Shown here one piece after another: positions 54,555-63,305 of a stretch of 64,000 nt of DNA; positions within the stretch are counted from its first letter, which is position 1; each line of letters opens with the position of its first letter. This DNA is from SW4 sp042466115 (lineage in GTDB: Bacteria > Pseudomonadota > Alphaproteobacteria > Rhodobacterales > Rhodobacteraceae), in contig NZ_JAXHBQ010000001.1 in the NCBI RefSeq assembly GCF_042466115.1, positions 2,418,001 to 2,482,000 of the forward strand. Direction: 5' to 3'. The notes beneath the pieces were generated by a model. The model saw only the letters and a list, made by a program, of their open reading frames with translations, was not told where the DNA came from and ran no database searches. A program made the position numbers and the translations under genes.

Positions 54555-54932
54555 ATGTTGCAAAACCTTTCATATGTGGCCCTTGGCGGGGCAGTGGGTG
54601 CCGCGCTGCGCTACCTTGTCGGGATCGGCGTCGTGCGCATGGTGGGCCACGGATTTCCGCTGGCGATCATCACCGTCAACGTCATCGGGTCGTTCCTGAT
54701 GGGCGTGTTTGTGGTGATGGCCGCGCATCGTGGATTGACGCATCTTTCGCCGCTGGTGATGACGGGTTTCCTTGGCGGGTTCACCACGTTTTCCGCCTTT
54801 TCGCTTGAAGCGGTGACGTTGTTTGAAAGGGGCGAAACCACGCAAGCCGCCCTTTATGTGGCGCTGTCCGTGGGCCTGTCGATTGGCGCGCTGGTCCTGG
54901 GCCTGATCATTGCGCGGGGGATATACGCATGA
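54555..54932 (+). CDS. crcB: Fluoride channel CrcB (Fluc)
   Basis: 125 residues from ATG 54555 (MLQNLSYVALGGAVGAALRY), where the longer frame would add 21 odd residues. Four membrane helices; the family motif GFLGGFTTFSAFSLE near residues 73-87 and NVIGSFLMG are present. It exports fluoride. Its stop overlaps the start of the pseudouridine synthase by 4 nt. Confidence 0.95.
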   Translation: MLQNLSYVALGGAVGAALRYLVGIGVVRMVGHGFPLAIITVNVIGSFLMGVFVVMAAHRGLTHLSPLVMTGFLGGFTTFSAFSLEAVTLFERGETTQAALYVALSVGLSIGALVLGLIIARGIYA

Positions 54933-55978
54933 GCCGTGCACAACTGATCACAGTGGGCGAAGACGAGGGCGACCAGCGCCTTGATCGCTGGCTGCGCCGC
55001 CATTTTCCGCATCTGTCACAGGGGCGCATTGAAAAGATGTGCCGCAAGGGTGACTTGCGCGTTGATGGGGGCCGTGTGAAATCATCCACCCGTCTTGAGG
55101 TGGGCCAGCAGGTCCGTATTCCGCCGTTGCCAAGCGCCGATGAAATCACCGCCCAAGCCGTCATGCGCAAGCACGTCAGCCCTGCCGACGAAAAGATGAT
55201 CCAAGCCTGCGTGATTTACCGCGACGATGATATCATCGTGTTGAACAAACCCGCAGGCCTGCCGACCCAAGGTGGCAGCAAGCAAACCCGTCACGTCGAT
55301 GGCATGGGCGAGGCGTTGAGGTTCGGCCTCGAGGATCGCCCGCGCCTTGTGCATCGCCTTGATAAAGACACCAGCGGCGTGCTGATTCTGGGCCGCACAC
55401 GCATGGCTGCCAAGGAATTGACCGAAGCGTTCAAACACCGCGAGACCCGCAAGATTTACTGGGCCGCGGTTGCTGGCGTGCCGCATCCACGCATGGGCAC
55501 AATTAAATATGGCCTGCTGAAATCCGGTGGCCACGGGCGCGGTGGCGAGAACGAAAAGATGCGCTGCATCCACCCCGCCGAAGTCGACAAGACCGAGGGC
55601 GCGAAACGCGCCACAACTGACTATGCGGTCATGGACAAGCTGGCGAGCCGCGCTGCCTGGGTCGGCCTTGTGCCGATCACCGGGCGCACCCACCAGTTGC
55701 GCGCGCACATGGCCGAACTGGGCCACCCGATCATTGGTGACGGGAAATATGGCGGCTCGGCGCAGGAAAACCTTGGCGATGGCTGGGGCAGCGGCATGGG
55801 CGAGGAAATCGGCCGCAAGCTGCACCTGCACGCGCGCCAGTTGACCATCCAGCATCCGACGACCAAGCAAGTCATGACCTTTGTCGCGCCCTTGCCCGAT
55901 CACATGAAACACACGTGGGATTTCGTCGGATGGGATGCCACTGGAACCCCCAACGATCCGTTTGAAGAGTTGATGTGA
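54929..55978 (+). CDS. RluA-family 23S rRNA pseudouridine synthase (RluC/RluD type)
   Basis: 349 residues. An S4 domain (about 15-80: RLDRWLRRHFPHLSQGRIEKM is split as RLDRWLRRHF and PHLSQGRIEKM) is followed by the catalytic domain; HRLDKDTSGVLILGRT (near residue 145) holds the catalytic Asp and GRTHQLRAHMAELGHPIIGD is the second motif. Exact rRNA target among RluC or RluD is not clear. Starts in crcB and ends in the HAD gene start. Confidence 0.93.
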   Translation: MSRAQLITVGEDEGDQRLDRWLRRHFPHLSQGRIEKMCRKGDLRVDGGRVKSSTRLEVGQQVRIPPLPSADEITAQAVMRKHVSPADEKMIQACVIYRDDDIIVLNKPAGLPTQGGSKQTRHVDGMGEALRFGLEDRPRLVHRLDKDTSGVLILGRTRMAAKELTEAFKHRETRKIYWAAVAGVPHPRMGTIKYGLLKSGGHGRGGENEKMRCIHPAEVDKTEGAKRATTDYAVMDKLASRAAWVGLVPITGRTHQLRAHMAELGHPIIGDGKYGGSAQENLGDGWGSGMGEEIGRKLHLHARQLTIQHPTTKQVMTFVAPLPDHMKHTWDFVGWDATGTPNDPFEELM

Positions 55979-56646
55979 CCAAGCTGCGACTTGTCATATT
56001 CGACGTGGATGGCACACTGGTTGATAGTCAGGCCGATATCGTTGCCGCGATGAACACTGCATTTCGCGCCGAAGGGATCACACCACCTTCGCCCGCAGCG
56101 ACGATCGCCATTGTCGGGCTGTCGCTTGAGGTGGCCATTGCCCGCTTGCACGCGGGTCTGGACGCTGCTGCGCTGGCGCGCATGGTTCAGGGCTACAAGG
56201 ATGCCTATATCGCCTTGCGCAGTGCCGCAGCGATCACTGAAACAAGCCCTCTTTACCCACGCGCGTTTGAAACGCTGCACATCCTGCATGCGCAACCCGA
56301 TACCATTCTGGCCGTGGCGACCGGCAAGTCGCGGCGCGGGTTGGACAAGCTGTTGCAAGGGCATGGCTTGGCGCGTTTGTTCGACAGTCAGCAGGTGTCA
56401 GATCACCATCCTTCCAAACCGCATCCTGCAATGATCCAGGCCGCACTGGCCGAAACCGGTGTGGATGCCAGCCGTGCGGTGATGGTTGGCGACACCACGT
56501 TCGACATGGACATGGCACGTGCGGCAGGGGTGAAAGCAATTGGCGTGTCGTGGGGCTATCATCCCGTTGAAAAACTGAACGCGGATGTGCTGATCGATGA
56601 TTTTAGCGCATTGCCCGCAGCCCTTGACCAACTCGTGGAGCCTTGA
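55975..56646 (+). CDS. HAD-superfamily phosphatase (IA subfamily)
   Basis: 223 residues from GTG 55975. Motif I DVDGTLVDSQ (residues 9-18), motif II VATGKSRRGL near 110, motif III KPHPAM near 145 and motif IV VGDTTFDMDMARAAG near 165 are all present. Resembles phosphoglycolate-type phosphatases; the substrate is unknown. Overlaps rluC-like gene by 4 nt. Confidence 0.92.
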   Translation: MTKLRLVIFDVDGTLVDSQADIVAAMNTAFRAEGITPPSPAATIAIVGLSLEVAIARLHAGLDAAALARMVQGYKDAYIALRSAAAITETSPLYPRAFETLHILHAQPDTILAVATGKSRRGLDKLLQGHGLARLFDSQQVSDHHPSKPHPAMIQAALAETGVDASRAVMVGDTTFDMDMARAAGVKAIGVSWGYHPVEKLNADVLIDDFSALPAALDQLVEP

Positions 56647-56649
56647 GAG

Positions 56650-57366
56650 ATGAGCGACTGGACAGCGAAACGGTTCTGGACCGAAGTGAACGTCAGTGAA
56701 ACGAACGGCGGCTTTGGCATCGCGCTTGACGGTCGCGCCGTAAAGACACCTGCCAAGGCCGCGCTGGTCGTGCCGACCCGCGCGCTGGCCGAAAAGATCG
56801 CCGCGGAATGGGATGCGGTGGACAAAGTCGTTAACCCCGAAACCATGCCTTTTACCCGCTCGGCGAATGCGGCCATCGACAAGGTTGCCGAACAACACAC
56901 CGAGGTCGCGCATCTGCTGACGGAATATGGCGGAAGTGATCTGCTGTGCTATCGCGCCGAATCGCCTGCCGAACTGGTCGCGTTGCAAATGGCGGGCTGG
57001 GACCCGGTCTTGCAGTGGGCGGCGGACGCGCTTGGCGCGCCTTTGGTCACGGGGCAGGGCATCTTGCCGATTTCTCAACCGGAATCGTCACTCGCGCGAT
57101 TGGGTGAACTGGTGGCGCAGCAGGATGCGTTTTCGCTCACGGGATTTCACGATTTGGTTGCCATGACGGGGTCACTTGTCCTTGCGCTGGCGGTGACGCA
57201 CGGACAGCTTAAGCCCAATCAGGCATGGGATTTATCGCGCATTGACGAAGACTGGCAGATTTCCCAGTGGGGCGATGACGACGAAGCGCTCGCAGTTGCT
57301 TCACGAAAACGTTCCGCGTTTTTGCACGCGGACACCTTTTGTCGGCTTGCAAGAAACACCGGCTAA
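56650..57366 (+). CDS. ATP12-family F1-ATPase assembly chaperone
   Basis: 238 residues. KRFWTEVNVSETNGGFGIALDGRAVKTP (segment GGFGIALDGRAVKTPAKAAL) and WDPVLQWAADALGAPL are typical of ATP12, which binds the F1 alpha subunit. Such proteins occur in mitochondria and Alphaproteobacteria. It starts 4 nt after the HAD gene, so these genes form one operon from crcB on. Confidence 0.92.
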   Translation: MSDWTAKRFWTEVNVSETNGGFGIALDGRAVKTPAKAALVVPTRALAEKIAAEWDAVDKVVNPETMPFTRSANAAIDKVAEQHTEVAHLLTEYGGSDLLCYRAESPAELVALQMAGWDPVLQWAADALGAPLVTGQGILPISQPESSLARLGELVAQQDAFSLTGFHDLVAMTGSLVLALAVTHGQLKPNQAWDLSRIDEDWQISQWGDDDEALAVASRKRSAFLHADTFCRLARNTG

Positions 57367-57570
57367 AGTCGAATCGCCTGCCCAAGCGCGACGGTTCAGC
57401 CCAATGGCCTGCGGGTTACGTAGTGTTTTCGCGAACCTCCCCTTGACCTATGTGCGTGAATCCGACCAATCTAAACCCGTTGTGGCAGAGACATCTGCCC
57501 GCGTATCGCTCCTGTCCAACGTGGCAGCTAACTAATCCCCTGATGAGGGGGAATTCAGGAAGAGGTAAAA

Positions 57571-58587
57571 ATGAAAAAATCCGTTCTCCTCGGCGCACTG
57601 ACCATTGCAGGTCTTTCCGCCGGCGCCGTAGCGGCTGGCACACTTGATGATGTGCAGGCCCGTGGCAAGCTGAACTGTGGTGTGACGACTGGCTTGATCG
57701 GCTTCGCAGCCCCCGACGCAAATGGCGAGTGGGAAGGCTTTGACGTCGGCGTTTGTCGCGCTGTTGCGGCTGCCGTTCTTGGCGATTCCACTGCAGTAGA
57801 ATTCGTTCCGACAACCGGTCAGACACGCTTTACCGCGCTGGCGTCCGGCGAAATCGACATGCTGGCCCGTAACACCACATGGACCTTCTCGCGCGATGTC
57901 GACCTCAAGTTCGAATTTGTCGGCGTGAACTACTATGACGGCCAAGGCTTCCTTGTCCCACGTGACCTGGGTGTTTCTTCGGCCAAGGATCTGGACGGCG
58001 CGACCGTTTGCATCCAGACCGGCACCACAACCGAGCTGAACCTGGCCGACTACTTCCGTGCCAACAACATCAGCTACGAGCCGGTTCCAATCGAAACCAA
58101 CGCCGAAGGTCAGCAGCAGTATCTTGCTGGCGCATGTGACGTTTACACCACGGATGCTTCCGGTCTGGCCGCGACACGCGCGTCGTTCGAAAGCCCCGCT
58201 GATCACGTCCTTCTGCCCGAAATCATTTCGAAAGAGCCGCTGGGCCCACTGGTCCGTCACGGCGATAACGAATGGGCTGACGTTGTTCGTTGGACACTGA
58301 ACGCGCTTGTCACCGCCGAAGAACTGGGCGTGACATCCGCGAACATCGGCGAATTGTCCGCTGGCACAAACAACCCCGAAATCAACCGTCTGCTGGGCAC
58401 CGAAGGTGAACTTGGCGCGATGCTTGGTCTTGGTGCTGATTGGGCCAAGGCTGCCATCATGGCAGGTGGCAACTATGGCGAACTGTTCGAAAAGAACATC
58501 GGTGAAAGCACACCGATCGGTCTGGCGCGCGGTCTGAACGCACAGTGGACCGAAGGCGGCCTGATCTACTCGCCACCTTTCCGCTAA
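57571..58587 (+). CDS. aapJ: General L-amino-acid ABC transporter, periplasmic binding protein
   Basis: 338 residues with a signal peptide (MKKSVLLGALTIAGLSAGAV, cleavage near AVA-AG). The mature part has GKLNCGVTTGLIGFAAPDAN and RFTALASGEIDMLARNTTWT, typical of AapJ. First gene of aapJQMP, which takes up a broad range of amino acids. AGGAAGAGG precedes the ATG. A hairpin follows the stop. Confidence 0.95.
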   Translation: MKKSVLLGALTIAGLSAGAVAAGTLDDVQARGKLNCGVTTGLIGFAAPDANGEWEGFDVGVCRAVAAAVLGDSTAVEFVPTTGQTRFTALASGEIDMLARNTTWTFSRDVDLKFEFVGVNYYDGQGFLVPRDLGVSSAKDLDGATVCIQTGTTTELNLADYFRANNISYEPVPIETNAEGQQQYLAGACDVYTTDASGLAATRASFESPADHVLLPEIISKEPLGPLVRHGDNEWADVVRWTLNALVTAEELGVTSANIGELSAGTNNPEINRLLGTEGELGAMLGLGADWAKAAIMAGGNYGELFEKNIGESTPIGLARGLNAQWTEGGLIYSPPFR

Positions 58588-58600
58588 GAACTTCAAGTCA

Positions 58601-58632
58601 GGGCGCGACTTTCGGGTCGCGCCCTTTCTCAA
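58601..58632 (+). terminator. Hairpin between aapJ and aapQ
   Basis: GGGCGCGAC (58601-58609) and GTCGCGCCC (58616-58624) form a perfect 9-bp stem followed by TTTCTC. It probably lowers transcription of the downstream permeases relative to aapJ. Confidence 0.75.
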
Positions 58633-58733
58633 TAAAAAGACCAATATAACACGACCAACACGACACCTGCGATCAGTGCGCAGCCGGGCCAACCGGCGTG
58701 ATGCTGAACCAGCGGGACCGGGAGAATATGACA

Positions 58734-60010
58734 ATGTCCACGTTAAGTGACGTGCCGAAGGATTCCTTTCGGCTGAGCCAACTCATCTATGACACGCGCT
58801 ATCGTTCGATTACGATCCAGGTCATTGCGTTGATATTGATCGCAGCGGGCCTTTGGTGGCTGGTCAACAATACAATTTCAAACCTTGCAGCATTGGGTAA
58901 GACCTTTAGCTTCGGTTTCCTGAGCCAGCCTGCTGGCTATGACATCAACCAGATGTTGATTGAATACAATAACCAGATGTCCCATGGGCGCGCCGCGCTT
59001 GTCGGTATCATGAACACGCTGCTGGTCGCCTTTTTGGGCTGTATCGCGGCAACGTTCATTGGTGTGATCGCCGGCGTCCTGCGCCTGTCCAAAAACTGGG
59101 TCGTCAGCCGCCTGATGGCCGTTTACGTCGAAGGTTTCCGCAATGTGCCACTGCTTTTGTGGATCATTCTGATTTTCGCTTTCTTTTCCGAAGGCCTCTC
59201 TGAACCCCGAGATTTCCGCGGGGATGACGCCGAAGCCTCGATGATCCTGGGTGACAGCGTCGCCATCACGAACCGCGGCACCTATATTCCGCGGATCGGC
59301 TTTACCAATTCCCTAAGCGGCAACGAAGCTGTCGCGTCGCAGGAAGGCGGTATCGCCGTGGCCTCGGGGGGATCGACTGGATCGTGATCTTTGGCGCGCT
59401 GATCGCCAGCATGATTGCCATCCATTTCGTGAACAAGGCCGCGACCGCGAAACAGCTGTCAACGGGGGTTCGACCAACGACGGTTTGGACAAACCTTGCG
59501 ATCTTCTTTGTTCCGGTTGCGATTGTGTTGTTCATTCTGGGCGCAACGATCGTGCAACCGTATTTTAGGGGCTTCAACTTCACGGACGGCGTGCATGTGC
59601 GCAACTCGTTGCTGGCACTGTGGCTGGCGCTGTCGCTTTATACCGGCGCATTCATTGCTGAAATCGTGCGCGCGGGCATCCTCGCGGTCAGCAAGGGACA
59701 ATCCGAGGCAGCCTCGGCGCTGGGCCTGCGACCACGCCGCACGATGAGCCTTGTGATCCTGCCCCAAGCGATGCGGGTGATCATCCCGCCGCTGATCTCG
59801 CAGTTTCTGAACCTGACGAAAAACTCCTCCCTTGCGCTGGCCGTGGGTTACATGGATGTGCGCGCCACACTTGGCGGCATCACAATCAGTCAGACCGGAC
59901 GCGAGCTTGAAGGGATCATGTTGCTGGGGGCCTTCTACCTGACCCTGTCACTCGTGATTTCGGCAGCCATGAACTTTTACAACAACTCGACCAAGTTGAA
60001 GGAGCGGTAG
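58734..60010 (+). CDS. aapQ: General L-amino-acid ABC permease, frame broken by one missing base
   Basis: Start chosen at ATG 58734 (MSTLSDVPKDSF), 9 nt after GGAG. The frame ends early at 59387, while the C-terminal half (from IDWIVIFGALIASMIAIHF) runs in another frame to 60010. One G is missing in a run of six (59366-59371); restoring it gives about 425 residues. Helices and the EAA-type loop near VKGQSEAASALG (AVSKGQSEAASALGLRP) are typical. Forms the channel with AapM. Confidence 0.92.
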
Positions 60011-60011
60011 A

Positions 60012-61328
60012 ATGTCAGAGACACACGCACAAACCGTCTCCTATGTCCGCGACAGCATGTTGCCAGAACAGGCACCGCCAATCACGGAAACCGGTGCGAT
60101 CAAGTGGATTCGCGAGAACCTGTTCTCAAGCTGGCTGAACGGGATCCTTACCGTGATCTCGATCTACGTGATCTATGTCGTGCTGGCAGGTGTCCTACCC
60201 TGGCTGTTCAACAGCGTTTGGGGTGTCGGATCGCTTACCGAATGCCGCGAAGTCCTTGATGAAAAGGGGCTTGGCAGCCACGATGGGGCATGTTTTTCGG
60301 TGCTGAATGACCGTTGGCACCAGTTGGTCTTTGGCTATTACCCATCCGAGCTGTATTGGCGCCCTGTGCTTGCGCTGATCCTGTTCCTTGTCGGTATCAT
60401 GCCTGTGCTGTTTACCGGCCTGCCGCGCAAGATGTTCATCCTGACCGCTGCTGTGCCCTTTATCTGCTTCTGGCTTCTTTGGGGCGGATCAATCTGGGGT
60501 CCGATCGCGATTGCCTTGGGGTTTGCCCTTGGATTTGGCGCACTCAAGGTCATCGGTGAAGGGCTTAGCCCACTTGCCGGTCTGATCGCCGCTATCGTCG
60601 TGCCATTGATCTATTGGCTTTATGGTGCGGGTTTCCTTGCCCGCGAGTTGCAAGAGGCGATCCCGATTGGAATTGAGTTCGTCGAATCGCGCCAGTTCGG
60701 TGGCTTTATGCTGTCGGTCGTGATTGGCCTGTCGGCGATTATCCTGTCGCTGCCTTTGGGTATCCTCTTGGCCCTTGGCCGCCAGTCTGACCTGATCATC
60801 ATCAAGACATCGGCCGTCGTGTTCATCGAAGTGATCCGCGGTGTGCCGCTGATCGTCTGGCTGTTCACGGCGCAACTGCTGCTGAACTACTTCTTGCCGC
60901 CCGGCACGAACTTTGATCTGACACTGCGCGTGATCATCATGGTGACGCTCTTTGCATCGGCCTATATCGCCGAAGTTGTGCGTGGTGGTCTTGCCGCCTT
61001 GCCAACGGGCCAATACGAAGGGGCGGACAGCCTTGGCCTGGATTACTGGCAGTCCATGCAGCTGATCATCCTGCCGCAAGCGCTCAAGATTTCGATACCC
61101 GGCATCGTGAACACCTTTATCGGCCTGTTCAAAGATACCACGCTTGTGGTGTTTATCGGGCTGTTTGACCCGCTTGGCATCGCTGGCGCGGTCCGCGCCA
61201 CAACTGAATGGAACGGCATCTACTGGGAGCTGTTCGTCTTTATCGGTCTGATGTTCTTCATCGCGTGCTTTAGCATGGGCCGCTATTCCCTGTTCCTCGA
61301 GAAAAAGCTCCAGCGTGAGCACCGTTAA
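60012..61328 (+). CDS. aapM: General L-amino-acid ABC permease
   Basis: 438 residues with about ten hydrophobic helices. The second half carries the permease domain; GQYEGADSLGLDYWQSMQLIILPQALKISIPG contains the EAA loop (segment YEGADSLGLDYWQSMQLIIL). Partner of AapQ. The start codon follows the aapQ stop after 1 nt. Confidence 0.95.
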   Translation: MSETHAQTVSYVRDSMLPEQAPPITETGAIKWIRENLFSSWLNGILTVISIYVIYVVLAGVLPWLFNSVWGVGSLTECREVLDEKGLGSHDGACFSVLNDRWHQLVFGYYPSELYWRPVLALILFLVGIMPVLFTGLPRKMFILTAAVPFICFWLLWGGSIWGPIAIALGFALGFGALKVIGEGLSPLAGLIAAIVVPLIYWLYGAGFLARELQEAIPIGIEFVESRQFGGFMLSVVIGLSAIILSLPLGILLALGRQSDLIIIKTSAVVFIEVIRGVPLIVWLFTAQLLLNYFLPPGTNFDLTLRVIIMVTLFASAYIAEVVRGGLAALPTGQYEGADSLGLDYWQSMQLIILPQALKISIPGIVNTFIGLFKDTTLVVFIGLFDPLGIAGAVRATTEWNGIYWELFVFIGLMFFIACFSMGRYSLFLEKKLQREHR

Positions 61329-61339
61329 GGAGACCTGAT

Positions 61340-62131
61340 ATGTCTGAAGTCGCAACCCAACGCGAGATTGATCGCAGCCACATGCAGGTGTCCGACGAGG
61401 TCGCCATCCAGATCACCAATATGAACAAGTGGTATGGCACCTTTCACGTCCTGCGTGACATCAACCTGACGGTGCATACCGGCGAACGTATCGTGATCTG
61501 CGGCCCGTCCGGGTCGGGCAAATCGACCTTGATCCGTTGCATCAACCGGCTTGAAGAACACCAGAAAGGCCAGATCATCGTTGACGGCACCGAACTGTCG
61601 AGCGATCTGAAAAACATCGACAAGGTGCGCTCCGAGGTCGGGATGTGCTTTCAGCACTTCAACCTGTTCCCGCACCTCACAATCCTTGAAAATTGCACAT
61701 TGGCGCCAATCTGGGTCCGCAAGACCCCCAAGAAGGACGCCGAAGAAACGGCGATGCACTACCTTGAAAAGGTCAAGATCCCAGAACAGGCCGACAAATA
61801 CCCCGGCCAGTTGTCTGGTGGTCAGCAGCAGCGTGTGGCGATTGCGCGGTCACTGTGCATGAAGCCGCGGATCATGCTGTTTGACGAACCGACCTCGGCG
61901 CTTGATCCGGAAATGATCAAGGAAGTGTTGGATACGATGATTGAACTTGCCGAAGAAGGCATGACGATGCTTTGCGTCACGCACGAGATGGGCTTTGCCC
62001 GTCAGGTCGCCAACCGCGTCATCTTTATGGACCAGGGGCAGGTCGTCGAAGAAAACGAACCCGAAGAATTCTTCAACAACCCGCAGTCCGAGCGCACACA
62101 ATTGTTCCTGAGCCAGATTCTGGGCCACTAA
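61340..62131 (+). CDS. aapP: General L-amino-acid ABC ATPase
   Basis: 263 residues. Walker A GPSGSGKST near residue 55, the signature LSGGQQQRVAIARSL and Walker B IMLFDEPTSALDPE are intact, and HEMGFARQVANRVIFMDQG is the H-loop region of polar amino-acid importers. It powers AapQM. A terminator follows. Confidence 0.96.
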   Translation: MSEVATQREIDRSHMQVSDEVAIQITNMNKWYGTFHVLRDINLTVHTGERIVICGPSGSGKSTLIRCINRLEEHQKGQIIVDGTELSSDLKNIDKVRSEVGMCFQHFNLFPHLTILENCTLAPIWVRKTPKKDAEETAMHYLEKVKIPEQADKYPGQLSGGQQQRVAIARSLCMKPRIMLFDEPTSALDPEMIKEVLDTMIELAEEGMTMLCVTHEMGFARQVANRVIFMDQGQVVEENEPEEFFNNPQSERTQLFLSQILGH

Positions 62132-62149
62132 ATCAGGTAAAATTCGTGA

Positions 62150-62178
62150 AACGGGCGGGGTTTTCCCCGCCCTTTTTA
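62150..62178 (+). terminator. Intrinsic terminator after aapP
   Basis: GGGCGGGG (62153-62160), a 4-nt loop, CCCCGCCC (62165-62172), then TTTTT. It lies against the stop of the convergent phosphatase gene. Confidence 0.92.
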
Positions 62179-62679
62179 CATCAAGACGCGCGGTGTCGTG
62201 AAATCGGCCACATCGCCTTGGCCGGGTCGCACCTGCGCCCAGGTGTCCACGTCAAAATCAATGATCGTTGTCGCAGCCGTCGGGTAGCGCCCGAAATCCG
62301 GATCAACGGGCCGTGCCGCGACCAACCCGCAGGCCAGTGACCCAATTCCGGGGTTATGGGCGACAATCGCCACTGTGTCGGCTGTCTGGCGTTGCAGGAC
62401 ATCAAGCATGTGATCAGGGCTTGCGTGATAGAATCCGCCGCGAAACTGCACCTTGGGCTTGTTTGGCAGTGCAGGCAAAATCAGAGAAAGTGTCTCGGCC
62501 GTGCGCGCCGCATTTGAACACAGCACCAGATCAGGCAGGTAGTCATGCGCGGCCAACCAGCCGCCGATTGCCTTGGCCGAAGCACGTCCGCGTTCGTTCA
62601 GCACCCTTGCGTGATCATCTGCCATGGGATCATCCCAGCTTGATTTGGCATGGCGGATCAGGATCAAACGGCAGGTCAT
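62176..62679 (-). CDS. SixA-like histidine phosphatase
   Basis: 167 residues from Met 62679. The RHG-type motif LILIRHAKSSWDD has the phosphorylated histidine, and IVAHNPGI holds the second. SixA dephosphorylates phosphohistidine of signalling proteins in some bacteria; the target here is unknown. Its start overlaps the stop of the ferredoxin-like gene (ATGA), so it is the last gene of a three-gene operon with argB. Confidence 0.9.
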   Translation of the reverse strand: MTCRLILIRHAKSSWDDPMADDHARVLNERGRASAKAIGGWLAAHDYLPDLVLCSNAARTAETLSLILPALPNKPKVQFRGGFYHASPDHMLDVLQRQTADTVAIVAHNPGIGSLACGLVAARPVDPDFGRYPTAATTIIDFDVDTWAQVRPGQGDVADFTTPRVLM

Positions 62680-63305
62680 GCAAAGGCCCTCATGTGGAAC
62701 GCGGATTGCGCAGGGTCGCGCGCGTAGGTTTGTGACACAGGGCATGCACGGCGCACGGCGCAGCCGTTGTTCATGCAGTCGACACCTGTCGTCGTGATAT
62801 GGGATTTGCAGGCGGACACGTCATATCCGGCAGGGCCAAGCGCCCCGACGGGGCAGGCTTTGCGGCACGGCGCGGCGCACCCGTCACAAGGGTTTTTTCC
62901 GGTTGCGGGCAGGGCGATGTGGCGCTCGAACACCAAGGCGCCGCGATATGACACCATCAACCCTGCCGTATCATGCACCAGCAGACCAACGGGCGATTGC
63001 CATGCGCGGCCTGTGCGCTGCGCCCAGCCGATGAATGGCTGGAACGGCGGGCCCCCAAAAGGAAAAACAGCGTGGGCATCAAGACCTGTCGCCAACGCGC
63101 CGATCACCCGCGCCGACCAGCGGTCAAGCGGGTCAGCGACACCGTCACGGTATTCAGGACTTGCGGTAAAAACAGGCCAAAAGCCGGAATCCGGCCCCAG
63201 CATGACCACAGTTTTCCCGATCCCTTCGCCCACGTCCGGGTGAAATCCGCCCATGACGGACAAAGCGCAGGCGCGCGCAGCCCCGCTGATCGCAGCCAGT
63301 GTCAC
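62676..63305 (-). CDS. Ferredoxin-like 4Fe-4S protein
   Basis: 209 residues from GTG 63305 (VTLAAISGAARACALSVM), whose GTGA overlaps the argB stop; the frame is open further to 63362, inside argB. The C-terminal CDGCAAPCRKACP has four or five cysteines, and CKSH, CMNNGC and CPVS give more, enough for one or two iron-sulfur clusters. The N-terminal part has no motif I recognise. Rhodobacterales often have this gene next to argB. Confidence 0.8.
   Translation of the reverse strand: MTLAAISGAARACALSVMGGFHPDVGEGIGKTVVMLGPDSGFWPVFTASPEYRDGVADPLDRWSARVIGALATGLDAHAVFPFGGPPFQPFIGWAQRTGRAWQSPVGLLVHDTAGLMVSYRGALVFERHIALPATGKNPCDGCAAPCRKACPVGALGPAGYDVSACKSHITTTGVDCMNNGCAVRRACPVSQTYARDPAQSAFHMRAFA

Noticed and set aside
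57420..57480. A TTGACC-based promoter for aapJ
   Set aside because: No acceptable -10 lies at 16-18 nt; I could not support a promoter there.
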